A stretch of 5,312 nt of DNA from Phoenicibacter congonensis. Its GTDB lineage: Bacteria > Actinomycetota > Coriobacteriia > Coriobacteriales > Eggerthellaceae. The DNA lies in assembly GCA_030530045.1 (NCBI GenBank), contig JAUMVS010000103.1, positions 1 through 5,312 of the forward strand, written 5' to 3'. Below are positions 1 through 5,312 of this stretch, piece after piece. The notes under the pieces were generated by a model. It was not told where the DNA came from, made no database searches, and worked only from the letters and a program-made list of their open reading frames with translations. The stretch's first letter is position 1, and every line of letters begins with the position of its first letter. Both the position numbers and the translations under genes were made by a program.

Positions 1-689
1 GAATCGGCAGATGCCAAAACACGCTGCACGTTTTCTGCAGCTGAATCGCTCTCATTTAAAGAAAGCTCGTGCTTGTCAATTTTTTCTGCGTAGGTAACTT
101 GGCTTTCGTCTTGTTGAATCCAATCAACAGGCTTGCCAGCTTCGAGGTCATTCAAACAGTCAATCAGTGCAGCGGCGCCAGCTTCTGCAAGTTCACAGGT
201 GAGCTGCACTGCGTTTTTGCCAACGGCGTCAATCGCAACTTGCTTGCAATAATCACCAGTGTCGAGCCCCTCTTCCATTTGCATAATCGACACACCTTGG
301 CTTTCGTCACCTGCCAAAATGCCACGCTCAATTGGAGCTGCGCCTCGCCAACGAGGAAGGAGTGACGCGTGCACGTTAATGCAGCCAAACTTTGGTGCCT
401 CAAGCACTGCTTTTGGGAGAATTTTTCCGTAGGCTGCTACGCAAATTACGTCAGGGTTAAGCTCTTTGATTTGATCCTGAACAGCTTCGTCTTTTAAAGT
501 CGCAGGCGTGAATACATCGACACCAGCTTCCAAACAAAGCGATTTTACTTCGGAAGGAATGAGCTTGTTGCCTCGCTTGCTCACGGCGTCTTGCTTGGTG
601 AAAACTGCGCAAACATCGTGCTCGCTTTCAATCAATTTAGAAAGAATAATTCGAGCGAAGTTGGGCGTTCCCATAAAAAGAACTCTCAT
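1..689 (-). CDS. fmt: methionyl-tRNA formyltransferase, 3' end cut off by window
   Basis: Fmt transfers a formyl group from 10-formyltetrahydrofolate to methionyl initiator tRNA in the cytoplasm, which starts bacterial translation. The visible 229 codons begin MRVLFMGTPNFA, the usual start of the family's Rossmann-like domain. The hallmark motif follows at residues 105-116 (NVHASLLPRWRG), with N105 and H107 as expected catalytic residues, and EGLDTGD at 140-146 supplies the third, D143. From about residue 200 (VTYAEKIDKHE) the C-terminal tRNA-binding domain begins, and the frame is still open at the window edge. The family is usually about 310 residues, so roughly a quarter is missing. The ATG follows a good GAGAGGAG ribosome binding site in the 15-base gap after the def stop codon, so it is probably co-transcribed with def and dnaG. 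In the C-terminal domain the common 'IDW' stretch reads LSLNES, a mild divergence. The identification is secure. Confidence 0.96.
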   Translation of the reverse strand, partial: MRVLFMGTPNFARIILSKLIESEHDVCAVFTKQDAVSKRGNKLIPSEVKSLCLEAGVDVFTPATLKDEAVQDQIKELNPDVICVAAYGKILPKAVLEAPKFGCINVHASLLPRWRGAAPIERGILAGDESQGVSIMQMEEGLDTGDYCKQVAIDAVGKNAVQLTCELAEAGAAALIDCLNDLEAGKPVDWIQQDESQVTYAEKIDKHELSLNESDSAAENVQRVLASAD

Positions 690-704
690 GAAAACTCCTC
701 TCTG

Positions 705-1244
705 TTAATTGATTGATGTGTCGCCAGGTTTTGCGCCCGCTGCTTTTGCAGCTTCATAATCGGCAAGTGCAATGAGACGATTCGTGCCACTGCACGACTC
801 AAAAAGTGTCTTGCCATTAAGGTGATCGATTTCATGTTGCAAGCAACGACCCAAAAGCTCGTCGGCCTCGATTTCCCACTGAGCACCTTCGAGGTCATAG
901 AAGCGCACTTTCACCCAAGGTGGTCTTGAAATTGGAACCTGAATGCCAGGGCAAGAAAGACAACCCTCGCCTCCTTCGACTGGCTCGCCCTTAGTCTCGA
1001 GAATCTCAGGGTTCACTAAAACCAGCGGGTCACGCGTGCTTTTATCCTCGGGGTCATAGTCGCAATCAACAACGATGATGCGCCTGTCGTCGCCAATTTG
1101 TGGCGCAGCAATTCCAACGCCATAGTTGTCATACATCTGAATAGCCATCTCTTTTGAAAGGCGCACGAGCGAACGGTCGCCCACCTCGCATTCTTTGCAA
1201 ACTGTGAGCAATCGCTTGTCGGGATATAAAACAATTTCTGCCAT
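705..1244 (-). CDS. def: peptide deformylase
   Basis: Peptide deformylase is a cytoplasmic metalloenzyme that removes the formyl group from the N-terminal methionine of new proteins, undoing the modification made by Fmt, its downstream neighbour. All three family motifs are present in order: GVGIAAPQ at residues 42-49, EGCLS at 93-97 with metal ligand C95, and QHEIDH at 136-141 with ligands H137 and H141 and catalytic E138. The 179-residue length is normal for the family. The ATG start lies 7 bases after a GAGGT ribosome binding site, and the first residues (MAEIVLYPDKRL) match the usual beginning. The gene sits 12 bases after the dnaG stop and 15 bases before fmt. def-fmt pairing is very common in bacteria; having dnaG directly upstream is less usual. 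The C-terminal tail after about residue 165 is alanine-rich and not conserved. I see nothing that suggests inactivity. Confidence 0.97.
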   Translation of the reverse strand: MAEIVLYPDKRLLTVCKECEVGDRSLVRLSKEMAIQMYDNYGVGIAAPQIGDDRRIIVVDCDYDPEDKSTRDPLVLVNPEILETKGEPVEGGEGCLSCPGIQVPISRPPWVKVRFYDLEGAQWEIEADELLGRCLQHEIDHLNGKTLFESCSGTNRLIALADYEAAKAAGAKPGDTSIN

Positions 1245-1256
1245 TTATCTACCTCG

Positions 1257-3125
1257 TTATTGTTCGGTTTGACTTGTTATCTTAATTTTCTTTTGTGCAA
1301 TTTCAGAAATTTTGTTCAAAATTTCTGCCCTCTTTTTATTATCGGTTTCAACCGCCATATCAAAGGTTAAAGACTCCTGAACGGCGTCCAAATCGTCAAT
1401 AATCACGTTCGTGATGAGAATTTCAAATTTCGCTTTCGCATCTTCTTCCGACTCACAAATTGCACTGGTGATAATGCTGTCGGAACCTGGGATTTCTTGA
1501 GAAACTCTGTTCAGCGCGACCTGAGAAGTGAGGTTCAGGTCGTCCATGAGCATGTCGGTTAGCTTCTCGATAACCACTTTATTTAGCGAAACGTGCCACT
1601 CAACCCCAAGCAAGTCGTCGCCACGAGAAAGCGCGAGCGCAGGATAATTCACACAAATCGAGACAAGCTCTCGCTCATTTTTGCGACGATCAATCTCGGC
1701 TGCACTAAGAGGCGCTGGCTCTTCTGCCTTTGCCGCTTGCGTTGCCTCATTCGCTGGAAGTTTGATGTTTTGCTGCGGAATGAAATCTTGAACATCATCA
1801 TCGGCATCGCGGCGTGGCGGCGTGACCTTTTTTAATTGCTCAAGCGCATCGGCCTCATTAACGCGAGTCAAAAACGCAATTTTTGAAGCGTAATCTTTTG
1901 CAAGAATTGAATCTTTGATTGGAGCAAGAATGCTAATCGCATCCACCAAAGCGCGAGACCTGCCTTCTGGCGTCGACAAATCGTGCTTTGAAATTTTCCT
2001 GTTAATTCCAAAGTCGATGAGCGAGCCAGAATTGTCGAGCACCTGGCGCATCGCGTCAGCTCCTTTAGCTTCAATGTATTCAGCTGGGTCCATGGCACCT
2101 GGAATGGTGGCCGCATGCAAATCGCAGCGAGATTGTCCTGCTTCAGGCGTCATTTTGTAGTCGATAAATTGCAGCGCACGTTCAGCTGCCCTCTGCCCTG
2201 CCTCATCTCCGTCAAAAAGGTAGACGATTTTTCGCGTGGCATAGCGGCTCAAAAGTTTGATGTGCTGCATCGTGAGAGCAGTTCCAAGTGTTGCAACCAC
2301 GTTTTCAATCCCAGCCTCGTGGCAAGCAATGACGTCGGTGTAGCCCTCAACAACAGCTGCGCATCCAGTTGAAGTCATCGCGCTTTTAGCCTTGTCCAAG
2401 CCAAACAACACGTTCGATTTATGAAAAATCAAAGTATCGGAAGAGTTGAGATACTTCGGCTCACCATCACCAATCACTCGCCCGCCAAAAGCAATGCAGT
2501 CACCTTTTGCGTCAAAGATTGGAAACATCACGCGATTAAAGAAGCGGTCCTGCAACTTGCCATTTCTCGTGAAGGCTAAGTTTGCTTTTTCGGCCTCTTC
2601 TGGAGTAAAGCCTTTTGATTGCAAGTGAGCGATTAAAGTTCCGCGCCCTGGGGCGTAACCTAGCTTCCACTTTTTAGCTACGTCGATGTTGAATTTGCGT
2701 TTTGCGAGGTAGGCACGTGCATTTTTGCACCCGTCGCTCTTTCCGCGAAGAAGTTGCATTGAGAAAAAATTGCAAGCCTCCTCGCAGCATTCAACAATGC
2801 GCCTCTTTTCGGAAGTTGATGCGCCTTCTGCTGCATTGTCTTCAATTTCAATGTGGGCGCGATCGGCCAGAAAATGAACAGCCTCGCGAAAGCCCATGTC
2901 ATAGAGTTTCATGACATAACTAAAGACAGTTCCGCCTTCGCCACAACCAAAGCAATGGAACAAATTTTCGGCCGCATCAATTTTGCAAGACGCGGTTTTC
3001 TCGTGATGAAACGGGCAGCAGCACCAGTAGTCATGCCCCTTGCGAACAACAGGAACAGTTTCCTGCACAAGGGCCACAAAATCGGTGGCGGCACTCACCT
3101 TTTGTATGTCTTCGTCTGAAATCAA
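1257..3125 (-). CDS. dnaG: DNA primase, TTG start
   Basis: DnaG makes the short RNA primers for DNA replication, working with the replicative helicase at the fork. The 622-residue protein has the full domain order. A CHC2 zinc finger (about 30-95) has ligands C37, H40, C58 and C61. The RNA polymerase core (about 120-375) includes the RFFNRVMFPIFD and GGRVIGDGEPKYLNS blocks. Its TOPRIM part carries E260 (VVEGYTD) and D305/D307 (FDGDEAG), the metal-binding acidic residues. After an acidic, alanine-rich linker (about 437-480) comes a poorly conserved C-terminal region, expected to bind the helicase. The start is TTG: an in-frame TAG lies only five codons upstream, no ATG or GTG falls between, and the family N-terminus is complete from here. 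The ribosome binding site is weak (CAGG, 6 bases before TTG). In the zinc finger the usual EKTPSF reads EKTASC. dnaG heads the likely dnaG-def-fmt operon; rpsU and rpoD, frequent dnaG partners, are absent from this window. Confidence 0.97.
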   Translation of the reverse strand: MISDEDIQKVSAATDFVALVQETVPVVRKGHDYWCCCPFHHEKTASCKIDAAENLFHCFGCGEGGTVFSYVMKLYDMGFREAVHFLADRAHIEIEDNAAEGASTSEKRRIVECCEEACNFFSMQLLRGKSDGCKNARAYLAKRKFNIDVAKKWKLGYAPGRGTLIAHLQSKGFTPEEAEKANLAFTRNGKLQDRFFNRVMFPIFDAKGDCIAFGGRVIGDGEPKYLNSSDTLIFHKSNVLFGLDKAKSAMTSTGCAAVVEGYTDVIACHEAGIENVVATLGTALTMQHIKLLSRYATRKIVYLFDGDEAGQRAAERALQFIDYKMTPEAGQSRCDLHAATIPGAMDPAEYIEAKGADAMRQVLDNSGSLIDFGINRKISKHDLSTPEGRSRALVDAISILAPIKDSILAKDYASKIAFLTRVNEADALEQLKKVTPPRRDADDDVQDFIPQQNIKLPANEATQAAKAEEPAPLSAAEIDRRKNERELVSICVNYPALALSRGDDLLGVEWHVSLNKVVIEKLTDMLMDDLNLTSQVALNRVSQEIPGSDSIITSAICESEEDAKAKFEILITNVIIDDLDAVQESLTFDMAVETDNKKRAEILNKISEIAQKKIKITSQTEQ

Positions 3126-3191
3126 ATTGAACCTGAACTAATGCGTTTTCGTTTAAAATCATTCTAAAGCAAAGGAGTTTAAAGCACTACT
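3126..3191. promoter_or_regulatory. divergent dnaG/dgt intergenic region with back-to-back -10-like boxes
   Basis: These 66 bases must hold the promoters of both dnaG (leftward) and dgt (rightward), unless either is read from elsewhere. TAAAAT at 3154-3159 resembles a -10 box for dgt. TAGAAT, read on the minus strand at 3166-3161, resembles one for dnaG. Each has one mismatch to TATAAT, and together they form a near-symmetric element centred on base 3160. They would give leaders of about 26 and 28 bases. Neither has a convincing -35 box at 16-18 bases (TTGAAC at 3127-3132 is 21 bases from the dgt -10, which is too far), so the exact promoters are uncertain. Confidence 0.35.
3172..3177 (+). 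promoter_or_regulatory. dgt Shine-Dalgarno with long spacing
   Basis: AAGGAG is a strong ribosome binding site, but 14 bases separate its last G from the dgt ATG at 3192, where 5-9 is normal. No ATG, GTG or TTG lies closer, and an in-frame TAA at 3180-3182 blocks an earlier start. So either the spacing is really long or the site works poorly. Confidence 0.6.
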
Positions 3192-4424
3192 ATGACAAAG
3201 CCAAACTCGCAAATCCCATACCTTCAGCTCGACAAAGAAATCGAAGAGCAAATCATCGCCGACAGGGCTGCGCACGTCGAAAACGAGTTCGCGTTCAAAG
3301 ATAAAAACATCACACGCCGCCACCATGTTGCAAACGACCAGGCGACCCTTGCGCGTCCCGCTTTCATGCGCGATGTTGAAAAGATAATTAACCTGCCAGC
3401 ATATAACCGCTACGCAGGCAAAACTCAAGTGTTCTCGCTTGTCGAAAACGATGACATTTGCCGCCGCGGCTTGCATGTTCAGCTTGTAAATCGAGTTGCT
3501 CGCGGCATCGGCAAGCTGATGAATTTAAACCTCGACTTGATCGACGCCATTAGCCTTGGGCACGACCTTGGCCACACGCCTTTCGGACACGCTGGCGAGA
3601 AATTCTTGTCGCAATGCTACAACGAGCGCACGGGGCGCTACTTTCATCACAACGTGCACTCTGTTCGCGTGCTTGATCATCTCTACCCAAGAAACATCTC
3701 GCTGCAAACGCTCGATGGCATTTTGAAACACAACGGTGAATTCGCTCAACAGATTGTTTACCGCGGAGAAATTGACTCATTCCGCCAGCTAGATGAGCTA
3801 GTTGAGAGCTGCAACACGAACGAAAAGGTCATCAAAACGCTTCGCCCTGCAACACTTGAAGGCTGCGTTGTTCGCGTCGCCGACATGATTGCCTACATCG
3901 GAAAAGACCGCGATGATGCGCTACAAATGAAAGCGATCGACTCAATCGAGCGCTTCGATTCCGACGTGCTTGGCAAAGACAATTCGAAGATTATCAACAA
4001 TATGACAATCGACATCGTCAACCATTCCTACGGCAAAAACCAAATCGAGATGAGCGAAGAGATTTTCCAAGATTTGAAGCTTGCAAAAAATCAGAACTAC
4101 GAAATCATTTACTCGCAAGAAGGAATACTTGAAAAGTCATTTTCAGAAGTTGAGCAAATGTTTGAAGAGCTCTACGAAAAGATCCTTGATGACCTCAAAA
4201 AAGGCGACGAGAGCGCGCCAGTTTTCCGCCACCACATAAAGCAGCTCGTGAAAAAGTCGCACTACATCACGGCAGAAGACTACTTGAAAATTGAACCAAA
4301 CATGATTGTTTGCGACTACATCGCATCGATGACCGACAACTACTTCGTGAATCTCTACGAGCACACCTTCCCTGCTTCCGAGAAAAAGATTTACACGAAA
4401 GACTACATGGGTGTTTCTTCGTAG
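3192..4424 (+). CDS. dgt: dGTPase-like HD-domain deoxynucleotide triphosphohydrolase
   Basis: Enzymes of this HD-domain family split dNTPs, classically dGTP, into the deoxynucleoside and triphosphate, lowering or balancing the dNTP pool in the cytoplasm. The 410-residue protein shows the N-terminal RPAFMRDVEKI...KTQVFSL block (55-83) typical of dGTPases. The HD metal ligands follow: H95 (GLHVQLVNRVAR), H124-D125 (SLGHDLGHTPFGHAGE) and D231 (RVADMIAYIGKDRDDA). H133 and E136 sit at the same spacing from the HD pair as the catalytic His and Glu of E. coli Dgt. FHHNVHSVRVL (151-161) and the C-terminal CDYIASMTDNY (374-384) are further family signatures. Substrate preference and allosteric control cannot be read from the sequence. 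The gene is divergent from dnaG, a fitting neighbour since both bear on replication, although the strands differ. ATG is the only usable start; its ribosome binding site is unusually far away. The gene ends before a terminator shared with rnhA. Confidence 0.92.
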   Translation: MTKPNSQIPYLQLDKEIEEQIIADRAAHVENEFAFKDKNITRRHHVANDQATLARPAFMRDVEKIINLPAYNRYAGKTQVFSLVENDDICRRGLHVQLVNRVARGIGKLMNLNLDLIDAISLGHDLGHTPFGHAGEKFLSQCYNERTGRYFHHNVHSVRVLDHLYPRNISLQTLDGILKHNGEFAQQIVYRGEIDSFRQLDELVESCNTNEKVIKTLRPATLEGCVVRVADMIAYIGKDRDDALQMKAIDSIERFDSDVLGKDNSKIINNMTIDIVNHSYGKNQIEMSEEIFQDLKLAKNQNYEIIYSQEGILEKSFSEVEQMFEELYEKILDDLKKGDESAPVFRHHIKQLVKKSHYITAEDYLKIEPNMIVCDYIASMTDNYFVNLYEHTFPASEKKIYTKDYMGVSS

Positions 4425-4581
4425 CCGCTTTAAGCTTGGCAGTTGATTTAAAACCAAACTGCGAAGTTCGCTTGCGGAGGTCGCCACAAGCAACAATTTA
4501 ATCCAATAAGTTGCAAAAAGATTTAATCATAAATCAATGCGCCGGCACTGGACGCAAAGAAATATAATAAAATGAAGTTTA
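4425..4581. other. non-coding stretch between dgt and its terminator
   Basis: About 157 AT-rich bases with no credible gene. They contain the octamer ATTTAATC twice (4496-4503 and 4521-4528). They also hold a short inverted repeat, GATTTA-ATCA-TAAATC (4520-4535), and a weak mismatched hairpin at 4470-4491 (GCTTG...CAAGC with an inner GG/CC pair). An exact TATAAT occurs at 4563-4568 but has no -35 partner. The stretch is probably the dgt 3' untranslated region. I see no tRNA, riboswitch or known small RNA in it. Confidence 0.5.
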
Positions 4582-4611
4582 AAGGCCTCCGTTAAAAGAG
4601 GCCTTGTTTTT
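4582..4611 (+). terminator. intrinsic terminator of dgt, overlapping the rnhA 3' end
   Basis: A perfect 8-bp stem, AAGGCCTC (4582-4589) and GAGGCCTT (4598-4605), encloses an 8-base loop. One G and then five T follow (4607-4611), so it is a good rho-independent terminator for dgt. The minus strand has only a short T run after the stem, so termination of rnhA transcripts here would be weaker. The rnhA stop codon (4592-4594) is in the loop, and the right arm encodes the last rnhA residues (QGLF). Confidence 0.88.
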
Positions 4612-5086
4612 CTGAATAACCGTTGTCGTCTAGCAAATTTCCCGATGAAGCTGCTGCTTTAGCAAGTTGGTCGCAGCGCTCGTTCATCTCGTAGCCTGCG
4701 TGTCCTTTAATCCACTTGAACTCAACTTTATGCTTTTTTCGAAGTTCAACTAGGCGCTTCCAAAGGTCGGAATTGAGCACTGGCTTTTTGTCGGCTTTCT
4801 TCCAGCCTTTTGCCATCCACGACTCAATCCAGTGCTTCTCGAAAGCGTTTACGACATATTGCGAATCGGTCGTGATTGAAACCTCGCAGGGCTGCTTTAG
4901 TGCCTCGAGAATGGCCACCACGCCCATGAGTTCCATGCGGTTGTTAGTCGTTGATTTGTAGCCCCGAGAAAGCTCTGCTTCATGCAGAACGCCTTCTGAG
5001 TCGGTATATTGAAGAATGGCGCCGTAGCCGCCAGGACCAGGGTTTCCAAGCGACGAACCGTCGCTGTATGCAATTACTTTTTTCAT
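4592..5086 (-). CDS. rnhA: ribonuclease HI
   Basis: RNase HI cuts the RNA strand of RNA-DNA hybrids, helping to remove primers and R-loops in the cytoplasm. The 164-residue protein opens with YSDGSSLGNPGPGGYG and has the full catalytic set: D9, E52 (NNRMELMG), D74 (TTDSQYV) and D139 (NERCDQLA), with H129 in the KGHAG loop. The basic handle used for hybrid binding is present at about 84-110 (HWIESWMAKGWKKADKKP, then LNSDLW). It is therefore the E. coli-like form, about ten residues longer than usual at the C-terminus, where the codons also build the dgt terminator. The ATG has no Shine-Dalgarno sequence before it. Instead an extended -10 promoter lies just upstream, which suggests a leaderless mRNA. 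rnhA stands alone between two terminators, convergent with dgt and downstream of hppA, so it is probably transcribed by itself. Confidence 0.97.
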   Translation of the reverse strand: MKKVIAYSDGSSLGNPGPGGYGAILQYTDSEGVLHEAELSRGYKSTTNNRMELMGVVAILEALKQPCEVSITTDSQYVVNAFEKHWIESWMAKGWKKADKKPVLNSDLWKRLVELRKKHKVEFKWIKGHAGYEMNERCDQLAKAAASSGNLLDDNGYSEKQGLF

Positions 5087-5093
5087 GCACTAA

Positions 5094-5102
5094 ATCATAA
5101 CA
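5094..5102 (-). promoter_or_regulatory. extended -10 promoter of rnhA, probably leaderless
   Basis: On the minus strand the sequence reads TGT TATGAT, an extended -10 element (TGn plus a hexamer with one mismatch to TATAAT). The hexamer ends 7 bases before the A of the rnhA ATG, so transcription should begin at or within a base or two of the start codon. No -35 box is seen: that position is occupied by the hppA terminator stem. The lack of any ribosome binding site agrees with a leaderless message. This is inferred from sequence only. Confidence 0.6.
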
Positions 5103-5103
5103 A

Positions 5104-5137
5104 AATAAAAAAGGGAGCCGGTTGACCGACCCCCTTT
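5104..5137 (-). terminator. intrinsic terminator of hppA
   Basis: Read on the minus strand, AAAGGGGGTCGG pairs with CCGGCTCCCTTT around a TCAA tetraloop, giving a 12-bp stem with two G-U pairs. The T-rich tail TTTATT and more T follow. It begins about 28 bases after the hppA stop codon. This is a strong rho-independent terminator that should isolate rnhA from hppA transcription. On the plus strand the stem is also followed by TTT, but too few T to expect good termination that way. Confidence 0.92.
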
Positions 5138-5165
5138 AAAGAAGAGCAATAATTCTGCGAACTCT

Positions 5166-5312
5166 TTAGAGCATTGACTGAACTGCAATGAAGAGTGGTG
5201 AGAATGTGAGAGCGATAATTGTCATCAGGTTGATGAGAATGTTCATCGAAGGACCCGAAGTGTCTTTGAATGGGTCGCCAACAGTGTCGCCAACAACTGC
5301 AGCTTTGTGAGC
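5166..5312 (-). CDS. hppA: membrane-bound ion-pumping pyrophosphatase, C-terminal end only
   Basis: Membrane pyrophosphatases hydrolyse pyrophosphate in the cytoplasm and use the energy to pump H+ or Na+ across the membrane. Only the last 48 codons and the TAA stop (5166-5168) are in the window. They include the very well conserved C-terminal signature HKAAVVGDTVGDPFKDTSGP, which contributes lysine and aspartate residues to the active site. A final hydrophobic helix follows (about MNILINLMTIIALTFSPLF) and then a short tail, AVQSML. The residues that decide potassium dependence and the pumped ion lie upstream, outside the window, so H+ and Na+ types cannot be told apart. A strong terminator follows the stop. 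The gene pulls pyrophosphate-releasing reactions such as nucleic acid synthesis forward, but no operon link to its neighbours is visible. Confidence 0.95.
   Translation of the reverse strand, partial: AHKAAVVGDTVGDPFKDTSGPSMNILINLMTIIALTFSPLFIAVQSML

Noticed and set aside
69..365. A 98-codon open frame on the plus strand.
   Set aside because: It is antisense to the conserved catalytic part of fmt and has no domain of its own.
3126..3191. A possible riboswitch or long regulatory leader between dnaG and dgt.
   Set aside because: The gap is only 66 bases, too short for known riboswitch folds on either side, and no stable hairpin is visible.
3159..3476. A 105-codon open frame on the minus strand opposite the start of dgt.
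   Set aside because: It spans the dgt promoter region and coding start, shows no family motif, and is explained by dgt codon composition.
4470..4491. A possible second terminator hairpin (GCTTG...CAAGC).
   Set aside because: The stem is short with an internal mismatch and no T run follows; the terminator at 4582-4611 is far better.
4143..4496. A 117-codon open frame on the minus strand opposite the end of dgt.
   Set aside because: It lies almost wholly opposite the clear dgt coding sequence, has no recognisable domain and no good ribosome binding site; it is a shadow frame.
4572..4595. A seven-codon frame (MKFKGLR) following an exact TATAAT at 4563-4568.
   Set aside because: There is no -35 box or ribosome binding site, and the frame runs straight into the terminator stem, so chance is the better explanation.
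1..5312. A search by eye for a novel defence, mobile or biosynthetic system.
   Set aside because: Every substantial coding region is a recognised housekeeping gene with intact motifs; there are no unknown proteins, repeat arrays or transfer signs to support such a system.

Overview
The window is an ordinary bacterial housekeeping segment of mid GC content (somewhat below 50% by eye). It holds six genes, all recognisable: fmt (partial), def, dnaG, dgt, rnhA and the tail of a membrane pyrophosphatase gene (hppA). There is no RNA gene, CRISPR array, insertion sequence, phage gene or other mobile element that I can see. Coding uses the standard bacterial code. The style of the DnaG zinc finger, the dGTPase family, and an apparently leaderless rnhA with an extended -10 box make an actinobacterial relative, perhaps of the Coriobacteriia, my best guess. 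This is tentative, because no marker in the window settles it.

Layout from left to right. Positions 1-3125 carry three genes on the minus strand, transcribed dnaG, then def, then fmt. The gaps are only 12 and 15 bases and the ribosome binding sites of def and fmt lie inside them, so this is almost certainly one transcription unit. It joins replication priming (DnaG) with formylation of the initiator tRNA (Fmt) and removal of the formyl group from new proteins (Def). A 66-base divergent gap follows (3126-3191), with two -10-like hexamers back to back. dgt then runs on the plus strand (3192-4424). After it come about 157 non-coding bases and a clear intrinsic terminator, which is built into the last codons and stop codon of the convergent gene rnhA (minus strand, 4592-5086). 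Upstream of rnhA sit an extended -10 promoter with no room for a normal leader and a strong terminator for hppA, whose last 48 codons (minus strand, 5166-5312) end the window.

Three of the six genes concern DNA replication: primase makes RNA primers, RNase HI removes RNA from RNA-DNA hybrids, and the dGTPase-type HD hydrolase adjusts the dNTP pool. Nothing here looks like a new system. The observations most worth a second look concern compact regulation: the terminator overlapping the rnhA stop codon, the likely leaderless rnhA transcript, the symmetric divergent promoter region, and the uncommon start contexts of dnaG (TTG) and dgt (long Shine-Dalgarno spacing).
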